Positions 35,414-47,291 of a stretch of 64,000 bases of DNA are shown in pieces (within the stretch, counting starts at the first letter, position 1; the number at the start of each line of letters is the position of its first letter). Origin of the DNA: Corylus avellana (lineage: Eukaryota; Streptophyta; Magnoliopsida; Fagales; Betulaceae). Made by a program: the position numbers and the translations under genes. The notes below the pieces were generated by a model that saw nothing but the letters and a program-made list of their open reading frames with translations, did not search any database and had not been told where the DNA came from. The DNA lies in contig NC_081551.1 in NCBI RefSeq assembly GCF_901000735.1, forward strand, positions 5,073,420-5,137,419, in the 5' to 3' direction.

Positions 35414-37771
35414 CTACCAATAATCCTGACAAGAGCAGGAACCATCCTTGAAATGGTGAAAACGAGTAGAGTCTCTCACAATAATTTCTCTGCCCACAAG
35501 CTTGGAGATAAATTTTATGGCGGAATGACAATCATTACACACTCTAAGGTTCTTCATAATTCTCAATGTAGTGTTCTCTGGAGTACTTAATAGCCCAAAT
35601 GCAATTGCAAGTTTTTCACTGTGATGTCTGAGCATCTGTTCCTTTACCTCTTGCTCAAGGTCATGTAGTACTGATTCAATATCAGGAATGAAACCCATCT
35701 TTTTTATCTCCTTCCAGATCTTTTCCATCATATTGTATATGTCATCTTTCTGTGGGTGAAGCCCATCTTCGACCCCAAAGACATGGACTTTGTTCTGTAC
35801 CTGAAGCCAACTGAATCCTTGATCTTTCTTTACTCCTCTATCTTTCATTGATTTTCTAATTTCAGCAGCATCCTTCCATCTCCCACAAGCTGAATATAAG
35901 TTAGCCAAGGATGAGTAGGCCCCACTATTGCCAGGCTCAAGAAGAAGCAATTTTTCTGCCGCAACTTTTGCTAGCTCCATGTTTTTATGAACCTTACAAG
36001 AGGCTAAAAGTGAACCCCAAGATATAACATCTGGTTCAACAGGCATACCTTTTATGAAATCATGTGCTTCTTGTAGCAATCCAGCACGCCCAAATAGGTC
36101 AATCATGCATGCATAATGGCTTAAGGTGGGTTTAATTTTATGTAGATCTTGCATAAAATGATAATATCTACGACCCTGTTCCACCAATCCCACATGTGTA
36201 CAGGCAGAGAGCACACCAACATAAGTTATATGGTCAGGTTTAATACCAATTGCCAGCATCTCTTCAAAAAGTTCTATGGCTTCTTCTCCATGACCATGCT
36301 GAGCCAAAGCAATAATCATGGACGTCCAAGAGACAGTATCTTGATTATTCCGTATTAGATCGAATACCTGCTTTGCATTGTTAAGGCTTCCAGCTTTGGC
36401 ATACATGGTAATTAGAGCATTACTCACAGAAACTGATGATGCTTCCCATGATCTTATGGCACTTGAATGAATTTGTTTGCCATGATACAATGAAGCCAAG
36501 CTTGAACTGACACTTAACATGGCTGCTAGAGTGTGGCTGTTTGGCTCGGGGCCTTCTTTAATCATTGATCTGAAAAGCTCCAAAGCTTCATTATTCAAGC
36601 CATTTTGCACATAACCTACAATCATAGCTGTCCATGCAACCACATCGCGGTCCCTTAATGAGTCAAATATCTGTCTGGCCGGGTTTATATCCCCAAGCTT
36701 GATGTAGCCATCCAACAGGGCTGTAAAAGCTATAACATTGAGAGCCGAAGACCCGCTTTGCTCCACAATCTTTCTTGCAATTTCAACCCCACCGGACTTG
36801 GCATACATTGAAACCAAAGCATTCCCAACTGCCCCACAGGTATCAAACTCAGTTCTAATGATATAGGCATGGATTTGTTTCCCAAGATTTAACTTCTCAA
36901 GATTGGCGCAGGCCGACAAAGCACTTGCCAATGTGAACTTATCAGGCTTTAATGAAGAATCTTTCAACATGTTTGAGAAGATTTTCAATGCTTCAACATC
37001 AAAACCATGCCGGTTGTAACCTGCAACCATTGAATTCCACGAAACAACATCTCGTTCTGCCATCTGTTTGAATTGGCCAAGAGCCAGGTCAACCCGACCA
37101 GACTCCATATGCAATGAAATCATAACATTCCATGATGACGTGTTCTTCAATCTCATTCTATCAAAAACAAATTTTGCTGTTATTGAATCACCACACTTAA
37201 CATACATGTTTAGCATGGAATTTGCCACGGGAATACAACTACCAAGCCCATGTTTAACAACAAATGAGTGAACCTTCCTACCAATATCCAAAGCTTCAAT
37301 AGCGGCACATGAAGCAAGAACATTAGTAATGGTGTACTGAGTCGGTGAAATTCTACTTCCAATCATTTCTACAAACATCTTAATTGCATTTTCAAAATGA
37401 CCAATCTGATTATATCCCACTATCATACTAGTCCACGAAACTGAGTCACGATCAGGAATTTCCTCAAATACACGACGTGCTTTATCTAACCTTCCCTGTT
37501 TTGCATATGCTGAAAGTATTGTATTCCAAGAGAATGTGTTCTTCATGGTCATGTCATCAAATACGCGGTGAGCATCGGAAGTAGACCCAACTTTTGCATA
37601 GAAGTTCATGAGATTATTCATCAAGAACACGCCAAGATGAAGCCCAACTTTGATTATCCGAGCATGAATTAACTTTCCGGCAAATGGGTCTTTGGACTTG
37701 AGGCTTGTCTGGAGGAGATATGCATACAAATCCGAAGAAGAGGTGGGAGAGGGTGGGAGCAGGGCATCCAT
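35414..37771 (-). CDS. PLS-class pentatricopeptide repeat protein with DYW domain, intact
   Basis: Single exon, 785 residues, start ATG at 37771 and stop TAG after the terminal Asp-Tyr-Trp. Tandem PPR motifs run from about residue 30 to 600, with repeated patterns such as NNLMNFYAKVG, DSVSWTSMIVGY and VSNALITMYAKAG. E and E+ regions follow, then a DYW deaminase-like domain with HSE at 717-719, CNDC at 745-748 and the final DYW. The family edits C to U in organelle RNA; the RNA target here is unknown. Length and sequence resemble Arabidopsis At2g22070 (from memory). No clear transit peptide is visible, so the organelle is uncertain. It is the only open copy of a local array: copies A and C and a fragment at 38304-38409 are broken. 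Confidence 0.93.
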   Translation of the reverse strand: MDALLPPSPTSSSDLYAYLLQTSLKSKDPFAGKLIHARIIKVGLHLGVFLMNNLMNFYAKVGSTSDAHRVFDDMTMKNTFSWNTILSAYAKQGRLDKARRVFEEIPDRDSVSWTSMIVGYNQIGHFENAIKMFVEMIGSRISPTQYTITNVLASCAAIEALDIGRKVHSFVVKHGLGSCIPVANSMLNMYVKCGDSITAKFVFDRMRLKNTSSWNVMISLHMESGRVDLALGQFKQMAERDVVSWNSMVAGYNRHGFDVEALKIFSNMLKDSSLKPDKFTLASALSACANLEKLNLGKQIHAYIIRTEFDTCGAVGNALVSMYAKSGGVEIARKIVEQSGSSALNVIAFTALLDGYIKLGDINPARQIFDSLRDRDVVAWTAMIVGYVQNGLNNEALELFRSMIKEGPEPNSHTLAAMLSVSSSLASLYHGKQIHSSAIRSWEASSVSVSNALITMYAKAGSLNNAKQVFDLIRNNQDTVSWTSMIIALAQHGHGEEAIELFEEMLAIGIKPDHITYVGVLSACTHVGLVEQGRRYYHFMQDLHKIKPTLSHYACMIDLFGRAGLLQEAHDFIKGMPVEPDVISWGSLLASCKVHKNMELAKVAAEKLLLLEPGNSGAYSSLANLYSACGRWKDAAEIRKSMKDRGVKKDQGFSWLQVQNKVHVFGVEDGLHPQKDDIYNMMEKIWKEIKKMGFIPDIESVLHDLEQEVKEQMLRHHSEKLAIAFGLLSTPENTTLRIMKNLRVCNDCHSAIKFISKLVGREIIVRDSTRFHHFKDGSCSCQDYW

Positions 37772-38301
37772 TAGAGACTACAATAATAAAACAATAAATT
37801 AGAATTAGAATAACAATTCGGGGAGGACTGGTTTCATATATCTTTCGCTAATTACATAAAGCGGTGCTTAACAGACCCAATATTGTACTTTAGTTTGAGA
37901 AAGATGTAAATTCCTAAATTGGGGGGAAATGAATTAGGGGACAAATTAAAGAGCCCTAGTTTAGCAACGGTCAACTAAATTGAGAAGCAAATTGCTTAAA
38001 TAGCAAGTAGTTGTTTTGGTTTCGACTCTCATGTAGTTGTTTTGGTCTAGCCCCCACCAGGCTAGATCGTACTACGACGAGGGTTCAACTATCGCAATAG
38101 TCTCTCGATGGTTCGTTCAAGGTCTTCTACAAGACTATCATAGTCATTGTAGCTATCACAGAAGAAGGTTTGTAGGGGTTTCTCCCTTTCTTCTATAAGG
38201 TCATCTTCATTAGTTCCTAAGGTTTCACCTGGGTAAGTGTTTTACTGGAGTAGCAAACATAAGGCTAATGTTACCTTTGTGATAGGTATTTATCGATCAC
38301 A

Positions 38302-38409
38302 AACCCGGCTAGACAGATATTTGACTCATAAAGGGAGTAGCAAACCTAGCAGCCATGTTAAGTGTCAGTTCAAGCTTGGCTTCTTTGTATCATGGCAAAC
38401 AAATTCATG
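38302..38409 (+). pseudogene. Inverted PPR gene fragment
   Basis: On the plus strand 38302-38337 matches the PPR segment encoding NPARQIFDS, and 38346-38409 matches the segment encoding LAAMLSVSSSLASLYHGKQIH. In the intact gene these are about 150 bases apart; here they are almost joined, so there is an internal deletion. The orientation is opposite to all other PPR copies. Confidence 0.8.
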
Positions 38410-38639
38410 AGTAGCTATACTTCAATCCAAAGATAGGAGATCCGTTGGGTATAAACGTATAGTTTCACAAATCTGGGGTAGAACAATTTGGAATCTCTGG
38501 ATGTTGATTGTGAATGCTATTGCTAAGAAGGACCCTTTGATCGTGTGACGCAGGAATCCTGGAGAGTGGTGGACATCCTGTAGGCGAGGAGGCCGTGTTG
38601 GAGCAAGTCCTGTAAGTCTCGAAGAGGAGAAGAACCCGT

Positions 38640-39061
38640 CCAGAGTTCACAAGTAAGAGTTTGAATAGGCATCAGCTAATAGCAATCAACGAGAGAGATC
38701 TCATCAAACATTCTATTCATGTAGTGAATAGTATACCTTATCAGAAGGATCTCAGATTTGCGGAGCGAAGTGGGCCCATTCTCATGACTTATACAGATCG
38801 TCTATATTTCATTGCGCAAATTAGATCTCTGTCTAATTCTGTTAATATCATAAAGAGAGAAATCTCTTATTTAGAATATAGGTATTTATCTATATAAGCT
38901 TTTCCGCATAGGCTGTTTAGACATAGGTGGAATCTCCTTCAGGGAGAACTGTTCCTCTTAGAGGAGGAAAATATTAGGTTTTATCAAGAGAGATTAGATT
39001 ATCTCTCAGGCGCATACCATCTTTGTTAGCTGTCAGCCTGCCCCCCATTTGGTATCAGAGA
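38640..39061 (+). mobile_element. Possible LTR end and primer site of a decayed retroelement
   Basis: TGGTATCAGAGA at 39050-39061 resembles an initiator tRNA-Met primer site, preceded by CA and a two-base spacer, as at an LTR end. The upstream 400 bases are open in pieces on the plus strand (LLEEENIRFYQERL), but I recognise no protein. No second LTR or pol sequence was found, so this is tentative. Confidence 0.3.
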
Positions 39062-39234
39062 GGGTACTGATTTTGGGGCTATAATTCCTATAACTCCACC
39101 ACGTTTTGCTGTTGCACTCTTGTGTTTTTTGGTGGTTTCTATGAAACCTGTAAATGCTATTTGTTGAAGCCCCTGATCCTAGGGGCGTAAATAGCTCGTC
39201 CGTTTAACGCTGTTAAACTGATGAAATTCTTCAT

Positions 39235-39284
39235 CTGGACAAAGGGTTCATGACTTAACAGAAAGTCATGAACCCTTTGTCCAG
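39235..39284. repeat. Perfect 22-bp hairpin
   Basis: The stem CTGGACAAAGGGTTCATGAC plus TT, a 6-base loop AACAGA, then the exact reverse complement. No mismatch across 22 pairs. Confidence 0.92.
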
Positions 39285-41419
39285 AGGGTCTTAATCTTTT
39301 TTAATTGTAAATTTAGGCTTTTGTTTGTCTTTTGTTTTTTTTGTTTTTAACCAAACCCACTGGCCTGACATTTTTTTTCTTTTCTTTCCTAAGAGGCTAA
39401 GCCCACTTACGTGTTAAAAAGTCTAGTCCACAAACAGTCCAAATAGCAAGAGTTACTTAAAGGATGTGTTTAATTAAAGGACATAATTATCAATTTGCCA
39501 TCGTCTTCTTCCTCATTTCATCTAACCTAAACCTTAAAACATTCTGTAACACTGAAAACTGCAGCAGAAAAACTCAAAAACCCAACAAAGACAATGTCTC
39601 ATATAAACCCAACAAAGCCCCTATCAAAACAAAGCTTCATGCATTTAATCACTAAAACATAATATTAAGTCCTAACCCAAGCAACAACAAAGAAACAGAA
39701 CACCCAAAGAAATCATACCCATTCAGTCAATAGATCAAATAAAGATAAAAAATTATAGATCAATACCTGTCGGGCGAGACAAGCAGTGACAGAGAGACCC
39801 ACGGCCGATGGCGAGACCCACGGCTAAAAACAGAGTCCGAGTGAGAGACGATCGAGTGAGACTCAGAGATGGACGCGGAGAGAGTCAGAGTCCGAGAGAG
39901 ATGGAGATCGGATTCGGATATTGAGAGAGAGAGGCATCAGGATTCAGGCATGCAAGAATGAGAGTTGAGATGAGAGGGGCTCAGAGACTGTGCGCGGCGT
40001 TGCTGAGAGTGAAGGAGAAAAAATGAGAAAGTAAAAGAAAAGGAAAATTTGACGTAAAAAAAATAAAAAATAATAATCATGTTAACCTGCGAACGGGTTC
40101 GCATTAACCCGTTGGACACGTTTATTAAATGTGTTATAAGAGGGTTGACCCGTTATGATCCGAGCCCGATTAACTTCAACCCTAATTCTATAAATACGCG
40201 TCGTGTTTGTATCAAGTTCGCAGGTTACGGGTTAAATTGCCAACCTTAACAATAAATAATCACTCAATTGGTCAAGTTATAGCTCAATTAATCTTAAGGA
40301 AGCACCTGCGTTCCCATCATAAAAGCCCCTCCTAAATAGTTTATAATAAACAATTGTTATTATAGTTATGCCTAGGTAGAATAGACATATTTAATCGCCC
40401 CTCTTATCATTTTTGCTAAAAAAAATAAAAAATAAAAACTGTTGGTTTTGCTCACTAAAAAATTAAAAATAAAAAGTTGTTTTGGTTTTGGGCTAAGGAC
40501 TCAAAAGACACAAAATACTTTCAAGAAAAGAAATATTCATATGCTAAATCATTAGACGTTTTCAGTTATCCTCTTTACATTTGATGATCCTTCTTGAAAA
40601 GGTTGCTCTTTTAAAGTATAACAAAGAAAACAATAAATAAGAAAGCATAGCTTTACCTATTTGCTTTTAAGTACTTGATTAGTTAAGTAACTTAAATAGG
40701 ACATATGTCACAATTTTATTGGTTTTGATGTGTCATATTATTGGAATATATTATGTTGGTGGACAAAATTTGATAGTAGAGAGTAAATTGTTCATTTAAC
40801 ATATCTCGGGAACTTCTGAATTTATTTTGATACTACATGGAGCTAATTACAAATTAAGTAAACCATAAAGATTGATTTTACATTTTTTACCCTTTTTTTG
40901 GCCAACTGCAAGAGGAATATCCTTAAAGTTTAGGTTTAGGACCTTATTATTATCATTATTATTATTATTTTAATAAAAAAAAGTTCGATTTTTATAAATA
41001 GGTCAATTGGGTCACCCGTGGGTTAAGCATGATGACCAGGAATTGACAAGTGGTCGACCTGGTAGTAACATGAACCCAACCACACCAAAGTCTAACATGT
41101 TAATTTCGTGTTGGGTTCATAGTCGTGTAAAGAATTATCAAGTCTAAATATGGTTAATCAGGTTGAGATGGAGAAGAGATACGGCTCTCAATGTCTTCAA
41201 TATAAAAATAGTGCTTCTATCATAAGCAAATGAGATAGAAATTACCCGCGACCAATCTATCACAACCATGAAAACTCCACAAGGAGATCAATATAACAAC
41301 AACAAAGCAAATCGTCAATCTTGTTCAAGAACAGAAAACTTGTGCACATTTGCCGCTCTTATTACAATGTCAATTCCACATTACAATCATCTTCCAGCAG
41401 CAGAAACGTTACCAAAAGT

Positions 41420-44400
41420 TCAAAAACCAGCAGGAAGTCCACCTTTTCTTGGGTCACTCACGGCCACAAGCTTTCCAGCGCCACCATTTTCGTTTGAAGA
41501 AGTCCTTACATCTTGAACTATAAACTGGCAAATAGTCCCGCCAGCAAGGCTTTCTAGGACATGACCCTTTTTCCGAAGGGCTGCCCTGATATCAGCAGGA
41601 ACTTCAAAGTGGTCGCCACTCACAGTTGTCCAGTTCTCATAGTATACAACATTAGGTATCAGCTGGTTAAAAAAATTGTATCAACATAAAACAAAAAAAC
41701 AAAAAAAAAACTCAAAAATGGTAAAATTAATGCATTTTGCTGCAGGATTAATATGGGAACAAGAACCCCGAAAACGAAATCGAAATAAAACAGCCTGCTC
41801 TCCAAAACAAACTTTTCTATAGGCATTGATGCAGTCTTATAGTATTATATGGAATATTTGAAACCTCGTCAAGAATCTCAGCTGGTTAGACGACTCAAAT
41901 GATAATCATGGTTTAGTATTTTTTTTCTAGATGCACCAAAATTCAGCTCCATTCTCATACTAGGAGAACCTAACTCACTGAAGGATTAACCAATCCAATC
42001 AGATGTCTTTAGAGTTTAGACCTACGCAGCAACCTTTTCTTGATCTAAATGCCAGCATTAGCACTTACAATCCTCACCTCACAGCATGAGTATGCATCAT
42101 GGAAGAACTTATTATTATGTGTGGATCATAGGGTATATTGAGAGACAGAGAGAGTTAGGAAGATGGACTTAGATAAAGACCTGGTGATAGACTCTTGGTG
42201 CCATGACAGAAGAGAAGGGATCCATTCCCCTGGCAAAATGATTTAACAAAATCTCTGCAGTTCCAGCAATAATCATGCCTCCCCCACTAGCACCTACCAC
42301 AGCTTTCAGTTGCTCATTCTGTAGAAGCATAGAAAAATATCACATGATTTATTGCACAGGAATATACTGCATAATCTATGCGACTCATTCTGAAGGATCC
42401 AATGAGAAATAGGAAAGTCCTGGGCAGTACTGACAATTAATTCACTAATTTCAAAATGGTGCCAGTCCTCAATTCAGAGGAGAACAATCCTAGAGCATAA
42501 TTCGGTGGAAACACTCCTAGAGCATAATTCAGTGGAAACACTCCTAGAGCATACCTTTAAGACAATAGTAGGTGCCATGGATGATAATGGCCTTTTTCCT
42601 GGCTTGATAAAGTTTGATGGTGCTGGAGGTGGAAGACCTGCAGAAACATTCATTGGAATGGAGAAATCATCCATTTCGTTGTTCAGGAGTATCCCTGTAC
42701 TTGGTGACAGTATTCGAGAACCAAAATACGAGTTCACTGTCGAAGTCATGGCAACAGCATTTCGCTCACGATCTATGATGGATATATGACTGGTGCCATG
42801 ATCATTGATCTGATTCCATCTGTTAGGAAACAAGATTCAGTATAAATAATTTTATAATAAGGTTATAAATTGGAATACATGATGATGGGTCATCTACAAG
42901 CGCAAGAGACATGAAGAGGTAAGGACAAGTCATGTATGGTTTTAGTTAAGCACCAAACATCTGCCCATAATATGCAAATTGCAGCCTTTGTTGTAGGTAT
43001 TTTTATTCAAATTTCAACCACCCAAATGAATGAAAGTACTTTCTGAAAAACAAAGTATCAATTTGAATTTTGATGAAAAAAATATTCCTATCGAAGAAAT
43101 ATTGAGTGCCTGATTAGAATAAATTGCACGCACAGTAATATGATTTTATGCTTCACAAATCATTTTGGTACTCCTCTAGATTCACTACATTTTCATACTC
43201 ATGCTTTCTCAGATGCACACAAACATTATTGTTGAAGACTTATGGAAACAAGATAGATCACAGATAGAATCAATTCAAATTTTAAGGAGCATCAGTTGCA
43301 AAATGAAACAGAGAAAACTCAATATTTGACAAATCACCATTGCTTTTTTGGCTGAGACACTTTAGTTACTTCATTCAAGAACCAAAAATAGATTTAAATT
43401 TAAGACCTCAACTTTGTCACTAAGACAACCAAAAGTACCTGAATGCCATGATGTGGCACTAACACCACACGACGTGGTAGGACTGTTGAATCAAATGTAC
43501 GAATTTGAGACAATATAATGCTAAGTTTCCCAACAAATAAATAAAATATAATACACAGTTTGTATATATGTTATTTAGCCTAATGATCTTACAGACGAAC
43601 TGCTTCTACCAATTAAGCAACTTACCTTCCACCATAATGTCCAGCATCAAATGTCATATTGTCATATATGGTTTTCTTTAACTCTTTGGCAAACTTAGGA
43701 GAGAGCATATCAGATAGAACTTTGGAGACATCAACATAGTCAGGATCACCAAGATTCATCTTCACAGCAAATACATGTTTCAAAGCTTCGATTTCTCGAT
43801 GGACTCCAAGGGAGCCAGAAATACCCAAAGGTATTGCATATTGAGCAAGAATGTTTAGCATCTGTTGTGATGAAATAAATAAAGCTAGGTCAATGACAGC
43901 TTTGTTTTTTCCTTTTGTTATTTGTTTTCCTAAAAAGATTAAAATAAGAAAAAGAACATAACCAAAGCAGACCAGAGATGTACTTACAAGTATCACTGGA
44001 GGACCCCCTGAAGGAGGAGGCATGCCAAGTATTTTAAGCCCTAAAATGTTAGCAGAGATTGGTTCTTTCAATTTAACTCGATATCTTTGCAAGTCCTTCA
44101 TTGTCAGTATCCCTCCAACCTTCTGAATATCACTAACCAAATTGAATCCAATTGAACCATTATAGAAGGCCACTGGGCCAAATTTTGAAATTGTTCGTAG
44201 TGTCTGTGCCAGTTTCTTGTTGTGGCAGATATCACCCAGCTGTAAGAGACTTCCATTTGAAGTGAATATACCACGGAGTCCCTTCTCTTGTAAGATCCCT
44301 GACTTTGTTTTGACCATCTGCATGTGGAGATATGGTGATATCTTAAATCCCAAACGAGCAAGACGCTCAGCTGGCCTTACAAGCCTCTTCCAAGGAAGCC

Positions 44401-45370
44401 TTCCATGTTGTTTCCAAGCTTTGTGAAGGCCCGCAATTTCCCCTGGAACTGCTATGGAGAGGGCACCTTCTGTTTTCAAAGTAGCAATGGCAGCATACAT
44501 ATTCTGAAAATGAATAATTATGAAAGAGAATGATCTAAAGAATCTTTTACGCGAAACATGAAGTTCAGCAAGCAATATAATAGGTACCAATCCAACATTT
44601 GTCAATTTCAGTCGCAGCTTAAAATGATTAAGTTTCCAGATGTATCTTCACATTAGTGTATAAAGTATGCAGATCCGTATTAGTTGCAAAGAAAAACAAT
44701 ATTTCATAAGAATTATTGGGTCATATCTCTGGACATGCATGTGCTAAACTCTGTTTCTGTTTTATTTTATTTTATTTTTTGCTCTTTTGGCAAGTAAGAG
44801 AAGTGCCAAACACAATGCAACCATGGAGGAAGTATGAAAGAAACAAGCCCCGAAAAGATTCTTCATTACCATACTGCGTTTAATAGGAACTGTTTGCACT
44901 CACATTCAAAACATATTCAAAGAAAAGATACAGTTAAAAGTAATTTGAAATACCTCAGAACCTTGCAAGGGGGCAGTTTCTCTCATATCAAAGGCTTGTG
45001 CCTTCCCACTGGCTAACCTAAGAAGCATAAAGGCTCCTCCACCAATGCCACTTGATGCTGGACTTACGACTCCCAAGCAAAGAGCAGCAGCCACTGAGGC
45101 ATCAACGGCATGACCTCCTTCACGAAGAACTTTCATCCCTATTCTGGAACATCGGCGATCATCAGTGGCAACAGCACCATGATGTGCTATAATTACCTCA
45201 TGTCTATGTTTGGTGGGACCACTGACAGAATTAAGGCTTGAAGTCGGAGGCAACAATATAAAGAAGAGAAATGTAATGGTAGGACGTAAGAACAACCGAG
45301 CTGCAACCAATAGATACAACACTCTTGAGTTCCCAGGAAAAAAATAAAGAAAACATGTTCTGTTCAACAA
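41420..45370 (-). CDS. Gamma-glutamyl transpeptidase (GGT1/GGT2-like)
   Basis: Six exons: 45370-44954, 44503-43988, 43861-43626, 42819-42555, 42318-42181, 41662-41420. GT-AG borders and phases join into 604 residues plus TGA, a little longer than the roughly 570 of Arabidopsis GGT1 because of the N-terminus. Residues about 18-42 are hydrophobic (LFLRPTITFLFFILL), a signal peptide or anchor. Family motifs: SPASSGIGGGAF, MRETAP, MPPPSGGP, DHGTSH with Thr399 as the expected self-cleavage nucleophile, LNNEMDDF, KRPLSSMAPTIV and SDPRKGG. The precursor should split before Thr399 into large and small subunits. Family role: removal of the gamma-glutamyl group of glutathione and its conjugates in the apoplast. 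The start at 45370 is the first Met of the open frame and is less certain than the rest. Confidence 0.93.
42485..42553 (-). repeat. 27-bp tandem repeat abutting a GGT splice donor
   Basis: Two full units of CCTAGAGCATAATTC plus (G/A)GTGGAAACACT and a partial third lie in GGT intron 4 immediately inside the donor of exon 4. Confidence 0.85.
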
Positions 45371-46793
45371 CTTTTGATATAAATATAAAAATGTCAGTCA
45401 GAAGGAAATCATTTTTTTAAAGGAGACTGCTGCGTGGCCGGGTGGGTGGGGGGGATGATGAGTCAGTGAGTTACTAATAGCATGATAATGGATACAGAGA
45501 TAGATAACAGTTGTTTTTCTTAGAAAATTTTACCATTCACATTTAACAAATTTTTAAATGGACTTCATAAATTTGATACTAATTAAAAATCAATGCTATA
45601 AATTTATTCTTCTCTATCGTTTACTTCTGTTTCTTAATGAAACCACAAGGCTATATACAAGTACTTTGTTTCCTTTTCAATTTTCATAAATCTTATGCTT
45701 GGTCTCTTTTAACCCTTTGTTCTTGTAATCTCGTACTGTCACTCCAAAATGAAACCAAAGATCCAGACAAGATTTTTTATTCTAATAACATTGCTACTAA
45801 TCTTATTACCATCTTAATCAACTAATTGTGTTTTATTGCGGAAATATGAGTACTTTGATAAATGTCACTTATCAGAATAGGTAATTGCATTCACCATAAA
45901 TTTACTTGCATACTTGTTACATAGATAAGCTTGACTCTTATATTTCACAAAATAATTATTACGTGTCTTTGCACTGATTCGTTTGGCATATATACTCTCT
46001 CTCGTCCTCCTTTTACCAATAGAGAAAAAGGAGAGAGAAATGGACTAATTTACTAAAATCAATAAAATACGAGAAAATGGCCTGGAAGCAAGAGTAAACA
46101 AGCTCTAAAATAGGTTTCAGATCACCAAAACTTGACAGTTCCTTTATAGCCATGAAAAGAGTGAGTCATCAGTCCAGGGAAATATAAATCAAATGAAATT
46201 CCAGAAAATCTAAAAGATCTCCTAAAATTCTCTCAAATCTAGAATATCTCCTCCAAATTCAATGTCATTACATAGATAATTGGACACAGAAATGACTTCT
46301 GACCTAAATTGATCACTTTGATTGAATAGGTACTTATGTTATAGCAATGCTCTCTCTCTCTCCCCCTCCTTTTTACCAAGGGAGAAAATGACTGCGATGT
46401 ATCTAAATGATAAAAATAATATTAACAATATGGCACAGCAATATATGGACAATGTGCCACATCAGGAGGGTTCAAAGTATTAGTAGCTCAGCAATATTGG
46501 TGTAGATGCCCAAAAACAAGTACGCCTGGTTTTTAGATTTTCCAGCATAAGTTCCAAAAGCTCAAGCACATGGGTGCCTCAGCAGACATAAACAAGTTAT
46601 GTTAACCCTCAGTTTTCTGAGATTGCTTTTGTAGGGACCAAATGAAAGATAGGTGAAAGATATAACATTTTTAGTAAGATTATATTGCAGTGACCCTATT
46701 CTGGTCAAACAAGGATAAATGACAGTTGTATGAGATATTGTAGTATTTCTATAATGATATAGTAGCTCCAAATGGGTTTTTATGGGTAGATAA

Positions 46794-47291
46794 TGTAGCA
46801 CCCCAAAAACTTAAGTGCCATATTGGCTGGATGGATTGTAAAGGGGTTGCATAGGTGCTAAGTCCCATATTAGTTCCGTACTAATTGAGATTGGGCTATA
46901 TAAAAGTGACTTTATGGAGCTTCAATTATAATATAGACTAATCATTTTTGGTTAATAGCATAAATGTGACTCACACTTTCCCTAGATTGCGACAAATGGT
47001 ATCAAAACTAACCTAATAATACCATATAGCATTGGGGCATTACAACTTGACATGGGCCCTAACAAGGACGCTAGAGATTTGATCGACGGATATTATGGCA
47101 CCCCAAATAGTTAAGTCCCATATTAGGTGGATAGATTGAAGGTGTCAGATGGGTGTCAAAGTCCTACATTTGTTCCTTGCTAGGTGAAATTGCGCTAGAT
47201 AAGCGATTCTAGGGGGCTCCAATTGTAACATTGACCTAGTCTTTTTGGGGTAATAACATAGATATGGCTAGAACCTTTCCTGGGTTGTAAG
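46794..47291 (+). mobile_element. TRIM-like miniature LTR retrotransposon
   Basis: Two direct repeats of about 200 bp (46794-46994 and about 47096-47291) share GCACCCCAAA, AAGTCCCATATTAG, AATTG(A/T)AA and TTTTTGG(T/G)TAATA. Directly after the first, TGGTATCAAAAC (46997-47008) resembles an initiator tRNA-Met primer site. The first repeat has TATATAAAAG, a TATA-like box. The interior is only about 100 bases and non-coding. The repeats are diverged, so it is old; target duplications are not clear. Confidence 0.68.

Larger units (their letters stand above)
37772..41419. other. Intergenic region between PPR and GGT genes
   Basis: The PPR upstream flank reaches about 37905. Beyond it lie an inverted PPR fragment, an LTR-like end with primer site, a perfect hairpin, and hAT-like repeat sequence around 40080-40250 and 40990-41150 (GACCCGTT, GGGTTAAATTGCC). 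An A-rich stretch sits at 40410-40480. No gene recognised. Confidence 0.5.
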
